13,787 nt of DNA. Source: Desulfobacteraceae bacterium (GTDB lineage: Bacteria > Desulfobacterota > Desulfobacteria > Desulfobacterales > JAUWMJ01). Position 1 is the first letter of the stretch, and every line of letters begins with the position of its first letter. The notes beneath the pieces were generated by a model. It made no database searches and was not told where the DNA came from. It saw only the letters and a list, made by a program, of their open reading frames with translations. A program made the position numbers and the translations under genes. The DNA lies in contig JAUWOH010000040.1 in assembly GCA_030612225.1 (NCBI GenBank), forward strand, positions 1-13,787. The letters are read 5' to 3'. Positions 6,042 through 11,983 of this stretch are shown piece after piece.

Positions 6042-6986
6042 TTAGCCATCAGAGTTATTTTTTAAGAGACTATCTTCTTTTGTATTTTCCTTTTGTTTTT
6101 CGCTTTCGGTTTCTTTAGGCTCTTTCGGCGACTCTTCCGGCGGCGGCTCTTCCTGTGTTGTCCTTTTTATTATCTCTACTACAGGACCATCCGAACCATC
6201 AGAAATAACCTTCCTCTCACCTGGTTTCAGTTCGGCACCTACAGCAGAAATCTCTGTTTTTTCTTCGACGTCCTTATCTTTTTCAGCCTGTTGCTTTTCG
6301 GCCAACCGCTCTTTCCCTTCAATACAGGCGTCAGCGATTCTAGATGAAATCAGTCTTATTGCCCTTATTGCATCGTCATTACCTGGGATTAAATAATCAA
6401 TTTCATCAGGGTCACAATTTGTATCAACAATGGCAATAATTGGTATGTTAAGTCTTTTCCCCTCCCTGACGGCAATAGCCTCTTTTCTTGGATCAACCAC
6501 AAATATTGCTCCAGGAAGCCCTGACATGGTTCTAATTCCGCCAAGATTGTTGTCAAGCTTCACCCGTGCCTTTTCTAGTTTCAGCCTTTCCTTTTTTGGA
6601 AAAAGATCAATTGAACCGTCATTCATGATGTTGTTGAGATGGTTAAGGCGATCTATACTTTGTTTAATTGTCTGGTAATTTGTCAGCATTCCTCCCAGCC
6701 ATCTGTTATGAACAAAAAACATTTCGCATCGGTTTGCCTCTTCATAAATAGATTCCCTGGCCTGCTTCTTTGTACCGACAAAAAGGACAGACTTGCCTCC
6801 TGCAACCGTATCGACAACAAAATCATAAACATCTTTAAACATTCTAACGGTTTTTTGCAGGTCAATAATATAAATACCGTTTCTCGCCCCGAAGATATAA
6901 GGTTTCATCTTTGGGTTCCAGCGTTTGGTCTGATGACCAAAATGCACTCCTGCTTCAAGGAGTTCTTTCATTGTTACATAAGCCAT
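6042..6986 (-). CDS. rpsB: 30S ribosomal protein S2 with a long acidic C-terminal tail
   Basis: Small-subunit ribosomal protein S2. The conserved domain covers about residues 1-230, with HFGHQTKRWNPKM (15-27), GARNGIYIIDLQKT (33-46), WLGGMLTN (96-103), CDPDEIDYLIPGNDDA (191-206) and SSRIADA. At 314 aa it is about 70-80 residues longer than typical S2. The extra part is hydrophilic, rich in Glu, Lys and Pro (QEEPPPEESPKEPKE), and probably disordered. An AAGGGAGAG Shine-Dalgarno sequence precedes the ATG. It heads the rpsB-tsf-pyrH-frr cluster. S2 is known in E. coli to repress its own operon through the 5' leader; a leader of about 130 nt with a hairpin is visible here, but that regulation is inferred only. 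Confidence 0.97.
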   Translation of the reverse strand: MAYVTMKELLEAGVHFGHQTKRWNPKMKPYIFGARNGIYIIDLQKTVRMFKDVYDFVVDTVAGGKSVLFVGTKKQARESIYEEANRCEMFFVHNRWLGGMLTNYQTIKQSIDRLNHLNNIMNDGSIDLFPKKERLKLEKARVKLDNNLGGIRTMSGLPGAIFVVDPRKEAIAVREGKRLNIPIIAIVDTNCDPDEIDYLIPGNDDAIRAIRLISSRIADACIEGKERLAEKQQAEKDKDVEEKTEISAVGAELKPGERKVISDGSDGPVVEIIKRTTQEEPPPEESPKEPKETESEKQKENTKEDSLLKNNSDG

Positions 6987-7053
6987 TACTCTCTCCCTTC
7001 TTTCATGGTTTTTCCACCGCCTTTATCTTCCCTGTTTCCGACTTTATCTTTAG

Positions 7054-7082
7054 ACCTTTGAAAAATGGTAATTTTCAAAGGT
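7054..7082 (-). promoter_or_regulatory. Hairpin in the rpsB leader
   Basis: CCTTTGAAAA (7055-7064) and TTTTCAAAGG (7072-7081) form a perfect 10-bp inverted repeat, extended to 11 bp by the A/T at 7054/7082, with a loop of about 7 nt. It sits between the candidate promoter and the rpsB start. On the transcribed minus strand it is not followed by a U run, so it is unlikely to be an intrinsic terminator. A leader control element or stability hairpin is the alternative. Confidence 0.5.
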
Positions 7083-7126
7083 TTCATCTTAATAAAGCAC
7101 CGGGAAAAAGGTCCAAAGACGTGTGA

Positions 7127-7154
7127 GTTATAAAAAATTTACTGTGTCTAACAA
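7127..7154 (-). promoter_or_regulatory. Candidate sigma-70-type promoter for rpsB
   Basis: On the minus strand TTGTTA (7154-7149) is followed after 16 nt by TATAAC (7132-7127). That is 4/6 and 5/6 matches to the -35 and -10 consensus. Initiation would be near 7120, giving a leader of roughly 130 nt. An alternative -35 (TTGCCA) lies slightly upstream but with a poor -10. No other candidate of this quality was noticed in the 540-bp gap. Confidence 0.45.
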
Positions 7155-7250
7155 ACTATAAACGTATTGGCAATATTTATTTACTTAAGTTTCGAACTCC
7201 TATTATAAAAAAAGTGATGCCTTTTTAGCACGTAAGATATAAGATCATAT

Positions 7251-7455
7251 GTGAATCGAGACGGTTATATTATTTTCTGGAAGGTGATATGTTGGTCACC
7301 TTCTCCATCCTTTCGCAGTGTCCTGATATTTGGGATAGATGGACAACTTTATATAATTTAGCAACTCATTCACTTTATCCTAAATATCAGGGCACGCTGC
7401 TAACTGATTATATTCATATCACCTGGAAGAAAATGATATAATCGTCTCGATTCAC
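7251..7455. repeat. Nested long inverted repeat (possible structured RNA or MITE-like element)
   Basis: Outer arms are 41 bases each (7251-7291 and 7415-7455), starting GTGAATCGAGACG and ending CGTCTCGATTCAC, and match at 36 of 41 positions. Inner arms of 20 bases (7318-7337, GTGTCCTGATATTT..., and 7376-7395) match at 18 of 20. A smaller local pair, AAGGTGA/TCACCTT (7281-7287, 7296-7302), lies in the left half. No ORF is contained and no obvious target-site duplication is seen. It lies between the prmC stop and the rpsB promoter. The rest of the 6987-7526 gap shows no gene. Confidence 0.85.
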
Positions 7456-7526
7456 TCCTTCGATACAAATCAACTCTTTAGAAATTAAGGCTTCGCTACA
7501 GATAAAGGATGCGAAACTTGAGTTAT

Positions 7527-8435
7527 TTATTTTTTCCTCATCCGAACAACACGGTCATATCCGCTGTAATCTTTTGAAAAAACGATATTTTCATATTTTT
7601 CGCTGTCATCAATAATCTTTCCAACTGCATCTTTCTGATCATGCCCTATCTCAAGGAAAAGACTTCCCTGCCGGTTTAAATAGATATGAGCAGAACTTAT
7701 AATGCGTCTTAAGCTGCTCAGACCGTCTTCATCTCCGTCAAGGGCTATACAGGGTTCATATTCGTATATTTCAGGCTGAAGGGAGCAAAGAGCCCCGGTT
7801 TGGATATAAGGTGGATTTGAAATAATTATATCAAAAAAAACTTTTTTGTCATTTATTGGTGAAAACCAGTCACCAATAAAAAAACAGACGGCCTCATTTA
7901 AATTGTTATGTTTTGCATTCTCCTTTGCCACTTTAATTGCTTTTACACTACAGTCCGAAGCAAAAAAAAGGTGCCCGGGCTGTTCGCTTGCAAGTGCAAG
8001 AATTATAGCTCCTGCTCCCGTACCCAGATCGAGTATGCGCTTTGGACAAAAATTTGAATCTGATCCAAAACCGGTAGGTAAAAGGCAAAGAGCTGCTTCA
8101 ACCAGGCACTCGGTCTCAGGCCGTGGAATCAGAACGTCTTTTGAAACAGCAAGGTTCAGAGACCAGAATCCCTTAACGCCTGTAATGTACGCAACCGGCT
8201 CTCGTTTAACCCTTCTTTTAATCAGGGCTTTGAATTTATCCAACTCATCTCTGTTAAGAGGCTGATCGTATCGCAGATACAAATCAATCCGGTTTATCTC
8301 TAGTATATTGGCAAGGAGTATTTCAGCACCTGGCCTTGGGCTTTCTACCTTGTGGGATTTAAAATAAGAAGTGGTCCACTTAAGGAGTTTGAGTATGGTC
8401 CATTCATTACCACTGGAATCAGGCTGGTTATGCAT
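7527..8435 (-). CDS. prmC: Peptide chain release factor N5-glutamine methyltransferase
   Basis: SAM-dependent methylase (HemK family) that methylates the glutamine of the GGQ motif of release factors; its substrate RF1 is encoded immediately upstream. Motifs from the ATG at 8435 are REPVAYITG (79-87 region), LIPRPETE (102-109), the SAM-binding DLGTGAGA (136-143) and the catalytic NPPY (207-210). The length is 302 aa. The frame is open to an ATG at 8477, but that would put 14 residues encoded by prfA codons in front of the family's normal N-terminus. The ATG at 8435 overlaps the prfA end by 8 nt and aligns with E. coli PrmC. The ribosome binding site is weak, so translational coupling to prfA is likely. 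Confidence 0.96.
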   Translation of the reverse strand: MHNQPDSSGNEWTILKLLKWTTSYFKSHKVESPRPGAEILLANILEINRIDLYLRYDQPLNRDELDKFKALIKRRVKREPVAYITGVKGFWSLNLAVSKDVLIPRPETECLVEAALCLLPTGFGSDSNFCPKRILDLGTGAGAIILALASEQPGHLFFASDCSVKAIKVAKENAKHNNLNEAVCFFIGDWFSPINDKKVFFDIIISNPPYIQTGALCSLQPEIYEYEPCIALDGDEDGLSSLRRIISSAHIYLNRQGSLFLEIGHDQKDAVGKIIDDSEKYENIVFSKDYSGYDRVVRMRKK

Positions 8436-9489
8436 TCTGCATGGCCTTGGCCTGGTAATGCGTTGTAAGCCCTTCAATTATTTCATTTATATCGCCTTGC
8501 AGAATATCTTCAAGTTTATAAAGAGTAAGCCCAACTCGATGATCAGTAACTCTTCCCTGGGGAAAGTTGTAGGTTCTGATTCTTCCGCTCCTGTCCCCGC
8601 TTCCAATCTGGCTTTTCCGCTCTTTTGACCTTTCTTCATTTTGCTTTTGAATCATCGCATCAAGAAGACGTGCTCGCAAAACCTTCATCGCCTTGTTTTT
8701 GTTTTTAAGTTGTGATTTTTCATCCTGGCATGTCACCACAAGGCCTGTAGGCAGATGGGTAATACGCACCGCTGAATCCGTTGTATTTACACTCTGTCCG
8801 CCTGGACCGGTTGCCCGATATACATCCACTTTAATTTCACTCTGGTCAATCTGAAGTTCGACCTCTTCGGCCTCAGGTAAAACTGCAACAGTTACAGCGG
8901 ATGTATGTATCCTGCCCTGTGTTTCCGTTGTCGGCACCCGCTGTACACGGTGAATACCGCTTTCAAACTTTAAAGCACTGTATGCTCCTTTACCGTGTAC
9001 CATTGCAATAATCTCTTTGAAACCTCCGACACCTGTTTCATGATGAGACAGCACTTCAATTTTCCAGTTTCTGTTTTCAGCATATTTGCTGTACATCCTG
9101 AAAAGATCACCGCCAAACAAAGCTGCTTCTTCTCCGCCCGTTCCGGCACGGATTTCAATGATAACGTTTCTTTCATCATTTGGATCTTTGGGAACCAGGA
9201 GTTTTTTTAAATCTTTTTCAATACTCTCTTTTTGTTGAGTAAGGGAAGCTATTTCTTCTTTGGAAAGATCTTTTATATCTGGATCTCCATCCGCCAGCAG
9301 TTCCGTACTTTCATCCAGGTTTTGAAGAACCTGATTATATGTCCTGAAAACGGTAACAACTTTGCTAAGTTCTGCATGCTCACGAACGTACTTCTGGTAT
9401 GCTTCTCGATTTTTAATAATATCAGGATCACTTAAAAGCTCTTCAATCTCTGAAAAGCGTTTTTCAACCCCTTTTAACTTTTCAAACAT
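8428..9489 (-). CDS. prfA: Peptide chain release factor 1
   Basis: Class I release factor decoding UAA and UAG. At 353 aa it is of normal length. The stop-codon recognition region VQRVPTTETQGRIHTSA carries the RF1-type PxT tripeptide (PTT, 186-188). The peptidyl-hydrolase motif GGQ is at 230-232 in ATGPGGQSVNTTDSAVRITH; Q232 is the expected target of PrmC encoded just downstream. RAGTGGEEAALF (114-125) is another family hallmark. The ATG at 9489 gives the family N-terminus MFEKLKGVEKRF, although the Shine-Dalgarno sequence is poor (AAGGG is too far away). The gene is separated from rpmE by a 99-bp spacer with an octamer repeat. Confidence 0.97.
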   Translation of the reverse strand: MFEKLKGVEKRFSEIEELLSDPDIIKNREAYQKYVREHAELSKVVTVFRTYNQVLQNLDESTELLADGDPDIKDLSKEEIASLTQQKESIEKDLKKLLVPKDPNDERNVIIEIRAGTGGEEAALFGGDLFRMYSKYAENRNWKIEVLSHHETGVGGFKEIIAMVHGKGAYSALKFESGIHRVQRVPTTETQGRIHTSAVTVAVLPEAEEVELQIDQSEIKVDVYRATGPGGQSVNTTDSAVRITHLPTGLVVTCQDEKSQLKNKNKAMKVLRARLLDAMIQKQNEERSKERKSQIGSGDRSGRIRTYNFPQGRVTDHRVGLTLYKLEDILQGDINEIIEGLTTHYQAKAMQNA

Positions 9490-9509
9490 GAATTACTAAA
9501 TTCCCTTAA

Positions 9510-9572
9510 AGGCTGGAAGGTTTTGAGGCAAGAAGGCTGCGAGGCTAAAACACAGGCTTCCTGGACGCCTGT
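9510..9572. repeat. Octamer array plus small hairpin (rpmE-prfA spacer)
   Basis: AGG recurs exactly every 8 bases at 9510, 9518, 9526, 9534 and 9542 (units AGGCTGGA, AGGTTTTG, AGGCAAGA, AGGCTGCG, AGGCTAAA). ACAGGC (9552-9557) and GCCTGT (9567-9572) then form a perfect 6-bp stem. Inverted-type sequence (CCCAGCTTCCCGACC) follows up to the rpmE stop. It is degenerate but resembles the two-armed plan of the heptamer elements. Confidence 0.6.
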
Positions 9573-9588
9573 ATCCCAGCTTCCCGAC

Positions 9589-9813
9589 CTATTGGCTGGC
9601 TTCTTCTTTTTGCTGGAATTTTTCATATTTCTTGCGAAAACGTTCTATCCGTCCTGCTGTATCAATAAGCTTCTGCTTACCTGTAAAAAATGGATGGCAT
9701 TTTGAACAGATTTCAATTCGAATATCCTTCTTTGTTGATCCAACCTCTAATACATTTCCACATGCGCATGTTATCGTTGTTTCAGCGTAATCAGGATGAA
9801 TACCCTTCTTCAT
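9589..9813 (-). CDS. rpmE: 50S ribosomal protein L31 (zinc-binding type)
   Basis: A large-subunit protein of 74 aa. It begins MKKGIHPDYAETTITCACGN, which is characteristic of bacterial L31. Four cysteines (C16, C18, C36, C39; CxC followed by CSKC) mark the zinc-binding version, and HPFFTGKQK follows as in the family. An AGGGGGT Shine-Dalgarno sequence lies about 9 nt upstream of the ATG. It lies between rho and prfA, a common arrangement. In organisms with two L31 paralogues the zinc form is the zinc-replete one; no second copy is visible here. Confidence 0.96.
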   Translation of the reverse strand: MKKGIHPDYAETTITCACGNVLEVGSTKKDIRIEICSKCHPFFTGKQKLIDTAGRIERFRKKYEKFQQKEEASQ

Positions 9814-9903
9814 TGTTTTTTAACCCCCTGTTTTTAAAAATTCTTGCATAGATGATTAAGTTTTAGGTTAATGTCATTGTTTATTTTATCAAATACTTAA
9901 AAC

Positions 9904-9996
9904 TTGATGGCGTCGTAATATGAGCCTTTTTTCTTAGCCATCCTGCGCTTATTCGAAGACTTTTTACGAAACCATTAAAATTGACGGTCTCGTAAA
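9904..9996. repeat. TTGATGGCGTCGTA-type inverted element A with adjoining half-site (rho-rpmE spacer)
   Basis: TTGATGGCGTCGTAA (9904-9918) pairs with TTACGAAACCATTAA (9964-9978) at 12 of 15 positions. Directly after it, TTGACGGTCTCGTAAA (9981-9996) is another copy of the same end, so 9963-9996 is also a near-palindrome. The interior is short and has no ORF. The remaining part of the 9814-10135 gap next to rpmE (9814-9903) is AT-rich with nothing recognisable beyond the rpmE ribosome binding site. Confidence 0.8.
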
Positions 9997-10003
9997 GTAT
10001 CAC

Positions 10004-10132
10004 TGATGGCTAAGTAGAAAGTTCTATATACAAGGCGCAGTGGTTTTTCAGAGACGAGGCAATACATGTAGTATGCCGAATTTCTGAAAAAGCGCTGTAA
10101 CGCAGTAGATGGGACTTTCTACGACGCCATCA
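10004..10132. repeat. TTGATGGCGTCGTA-type palindromic element B, abutting the rho stop
   Basis: TGATGGCTAAGTAGAAAGT (10004-10022) and the reverse complement of 10114-10132 agree at 16 of 19 positions. Inside, TTTTTCAGA (10044-10052) pairs perfectly with TCTGAAAAA (10083-10091), and the centre has GGCAATAC/GTATGCC around ACATGT. The whole is about 129 bp of nearly continuous palindrome. Its right end (TACGACGCCATCAA, 10120-10133) is an exact inverted copy of the left end of element A (9904-9917), and it stops two bases from the rho TAA. Confidence 0.85.
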
Positions 10133-10135
10133 AAA

Positions 10136-11383
10136 TTATGTGTTCATGGCATTTAGAAAGCTTTTATTATCTTTTGTCCCACTCATTTTTTCAAGCATAA
10201 ATTCCAGGCTGTCAACAGGATTTAAAGAGGTAAGAAGCTTTCTTAAAATCCAGACTCGATTTAATGTCTCTTTGTCCAAAAGAAGTTCTTCTTTCCTTGT
10301 ACCCGATTTTTTGATATCAATTGCAGGGAAAACACGTTTGTCCGCAAGCCTGCGATCCAACTGTATCTCCATATTTCCCGTCCCCTTGAATTCTTCAAAA
10401 ATAACCTCGTCCATACGGCTTCCCGTATCTACAAGTGCCGTTGCTATAATAGTAAGACTTCCCCCTTCTTCAATATTTCTTGCTGCTCCAAAAAAACGTT
10501 TTGGACGTTGAAGAGCGTTGGAATCAACTCCTCCTGAAAGTATCTTTCCACTTGGCGGCATAACCGAATTATGGGCACGGGCAAGCCTGGTTATACTGTC
10601 TAAAAGAATAACTACGTCCTTTTTATGTTCCACCAGCCTTTTCGCCTTCTCAATTACCATTTCAGCCACCTGAACATGCCTTTCCGAAGGTTCATCAAAT
10701 GTAGAGCTGATAACTTCAGCATTAACCGATCTTCTCATATCCGTAACCTCTTCAGGCCGCTCATCAATCAGGAGCACAAATGGAATAACATCGCTGTGGC
10801 TGGCAATAATGCTGTTCGCAATGTTTTGCAAAAGCATTGTCTTGCCCGACCTGGGCGGCGAAACTATCAGTCCCCTCTGACCAAAACCGATTGGAATCAT
10901 TAGATCCATTATTCGAGTGGAATAATTATCAGAATCAGTCTCAATGTCTATTTTTCTTTCCGGATAAAGGGGTGTAAGGTTATCAAAAAGAATCTTGTCT
11001 CTTGCAATTTCAGGGTCTTCAAAGTTAACAGCCTCAACCTTTAATAAGGCAAAATACCTTTCAGACTCTTTTGGCTGCCTGATCTGTCCTGATACAGTAT
11101 CACCCGTTCTCATGTTAAAACGTCGTATCTGTGAAGGGGAAACATAAATATCATCGGGTCCGGGCAGATAATTTGAATCCGGCGATCTTAAAAACCCGAA
11201 TCCGTCCGGAAGAATTTCGATTGTACCTTCACCGAAAATTAAACCATTGTTTTCCAGCTCCCTCTGAAGCAGAGCAAACATAAGCTCCTGCTTTCTCATT
11301 CCAGCGGCTCCCTCAATACTATACTTTTTGGCCATTTCATTCAGTTCTTTGATTGTTTTTTCTTTTAGTTCAACTATCTTCAT
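10136..11383 (-). CDS. rho: Transcription termination factor Rho
   Basis: Hexameric RNA-dependent ATPase/helicase that terminates transcription. From the ATG at 11383 the product is 415 aa, close to E. coli Rho. The N-terminal Rho domain (KEKTIKELNEMAKKY, MRKQELMFALL) and the RNA-binding cold-shock domain (LPDGFGFLRS, 58-67; DDIYVSPSQIRRFN, 77-90) are followed by Walker A SPPRSGKT (175-182), DERPEEVTDM (208-216) and Walker B VVILLDS (257-263). Next come the Q-loop region SGKILSGGVD (278-287) and FKGTGNMEI (332-340). The frame is open to an ATG at 11443, but those 20 residues derive from a repeat end, and AGGGG precedes the ATG at 11383. It is first in the rho-rpmE-prfA-prmC block; its long leader suggests autogenous control, as in E. 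coli (inference). Confidence 0.97.
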   Translation of the reverse strand: MKIVELKEKTIKELNEMAKKYSIEGAAGMRKQELMFALLQRELENNGLIFGEGTIEILPDGFGFLRSPDSNYLPGPDDIYVSPSQIRRFNMRTGDTVSGQIRQPKESERYFALLKVEAVNFEDPEIARDKILFDNLTPLYPERKIDIETDSDNYSTRIMDLMIPIGFGQRGLIVSPPRSGKTMLLQNIANSIIASHSDVIPFVLLIDERPEEVTDMRRSVNAEVISSTFDEPSERHVQVAEMVIEKAKRLVEHKKDVVILLDSITRLARAHNSVMPPSGKILSGGVDSNALQRPKRFFGAARNIEEGGSLTIIATALVDTGSRMDEVIFEEFKGTGNMEIQLDRRLADKRVFPAIDIKKSGTRKEELLLDKETLNRVWILRKLLTSLNPVDSLEFMLEKMSGTKDNKSFLNAMNT

Positions 11384-11895
11384 TAAACGTTTACCCCTTT
11401 TCCCTTTCGATTTTATTAATTTTGATGGCGTCGTACAAAGCATCTTTTAATCACTGAGATCGCAAAGACACAGAGAATTGCTTGTTTCATTAACTATTTA
11501 TCTCTGTGGTCTTCGGGTCTTCTGTGGTAAATTCGACTTTTTACGAAAGCATCAATACTAAATAGCTCATAAAAAGGCAATTTTCATTCTTTTTACAAGG
11601 TTACCAGATTCTTATATCGTGCCACCTGACAAAAGGATACAAAAGTCTATCATTACCTGAAGCACAAGTCTTCCGTCGTCTTAATATTTACTTCGACTCC
11701 GTACTTATAAAGTCGAATTTGATATTAATAACATTTTTTTAAATAATTATTTAGTGTCCTTATAAAGGTAATTCATAGACTGGATCCAAGTCGGTGATTG
11801 CGGAGGTATATGAGTGTTTTGTGATTTACGTTAGAAGAATTTTGTAGACATCCTCTCCAAATAGCGGGCTTTATGCCTGTGCCAAAACTTTTAGT
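11384..11895 (-). promoter_or_regulatory. Long 5' leader of rho
   Basis: If transcription starts near 11895, the leader is about 510 nt with no convincing ORF. It includes repeat element C and a perfect 7-bp pair TTCGACT/AGTCGAA (11692-11698, 11711-11717). I recognise no riboswitch consensus. Long rho leaders that mediate Rho autoregulation are known in E. coli; extending that to this sequence is inference. No tRNA or other RNA gene was seen in the 600-bp rho-cca gap. Confidence 0.45.
11422..11555. repeat. TTGATGGCGTCGTA-type inverted element C with a CACAGAGA inner hairpin (rho leader)
   Basis: TTGATGGCGTCGTA (11422-11435) is identical to the end of element A. TACGAAAGCATCAA (11542-11555) is its inverted partner (11 of 14 match). 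The interior is different from elements A and B: CACAGAGA (11469-11476) and TCTCTGTG (11511-11518) are a perfect 8-bp pair flanked by further imperfect complementarity. It lies in the transcribed leader of rho, about 40 bases upstream of the start codon. Confidence 0.8.
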
Positions 11896-11901
11896 TAACA
11901 A

Positions 11902-11930
11902 CTAATATATCATGATTCTTTACCTGTCAA
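11902..11930 (-). promoter_or_regulatory. Sigma-70-type promoter for rho
   Basis: On the minus strand a perfect TTGACA (11930-11925) is followed after exactly 17 nt by TATTAG (11907-11902, 4/6 match to the -10 consensus). It points towards rho and away from the divergent nucleotidyltransferase gene, whose own start at 11984 is 54 bp away. The AT-rich 11941-11983 stretch (TATACA, TTATAAAT, TATAGT) could hold the divergent plus-strand promoter, but no clear -35/-10 pair stands out. Confidence 0.65.
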
Positions 11931-11983
11931 GCGCTTTCAGCATTTTTTATACAATTTATTATAAATTATGTTATAGTGAATAG

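Noticed and set aside
7054..7082. Rho-independent terminator
   Set aside because: The stem is AT-rich and not followed by a U run on the minus strand; it precedes rpsB and does not end a gene.
7846..8265. Plus-strand ORF opposite prmC
   Set aside because: Lies entirely antisense to a confidently identified gene; no motif or ribosome binding site.
8436..8477. Longer prmC start inside prfA
   Set aside because: It would add 14 residues read from prfA codons with no family similarity; the ATG at 8435 aligns with known PrmC.
11384..11443. N-terminal extension of rho from the ATG at 11443
   Set aside because: The extra 20 residues derive partly from the TTGATGGCGTCGTA repeat end; AGGGG precedes the ATG at 11383, which gives the normal Rho N-terminus.
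11821..11860. Short leader peptide (MSTKFF) in the rho leader
   Set aside because: The GGAGAGG lies too close to the ATG, and six codons are expected by chance in 500 nt.
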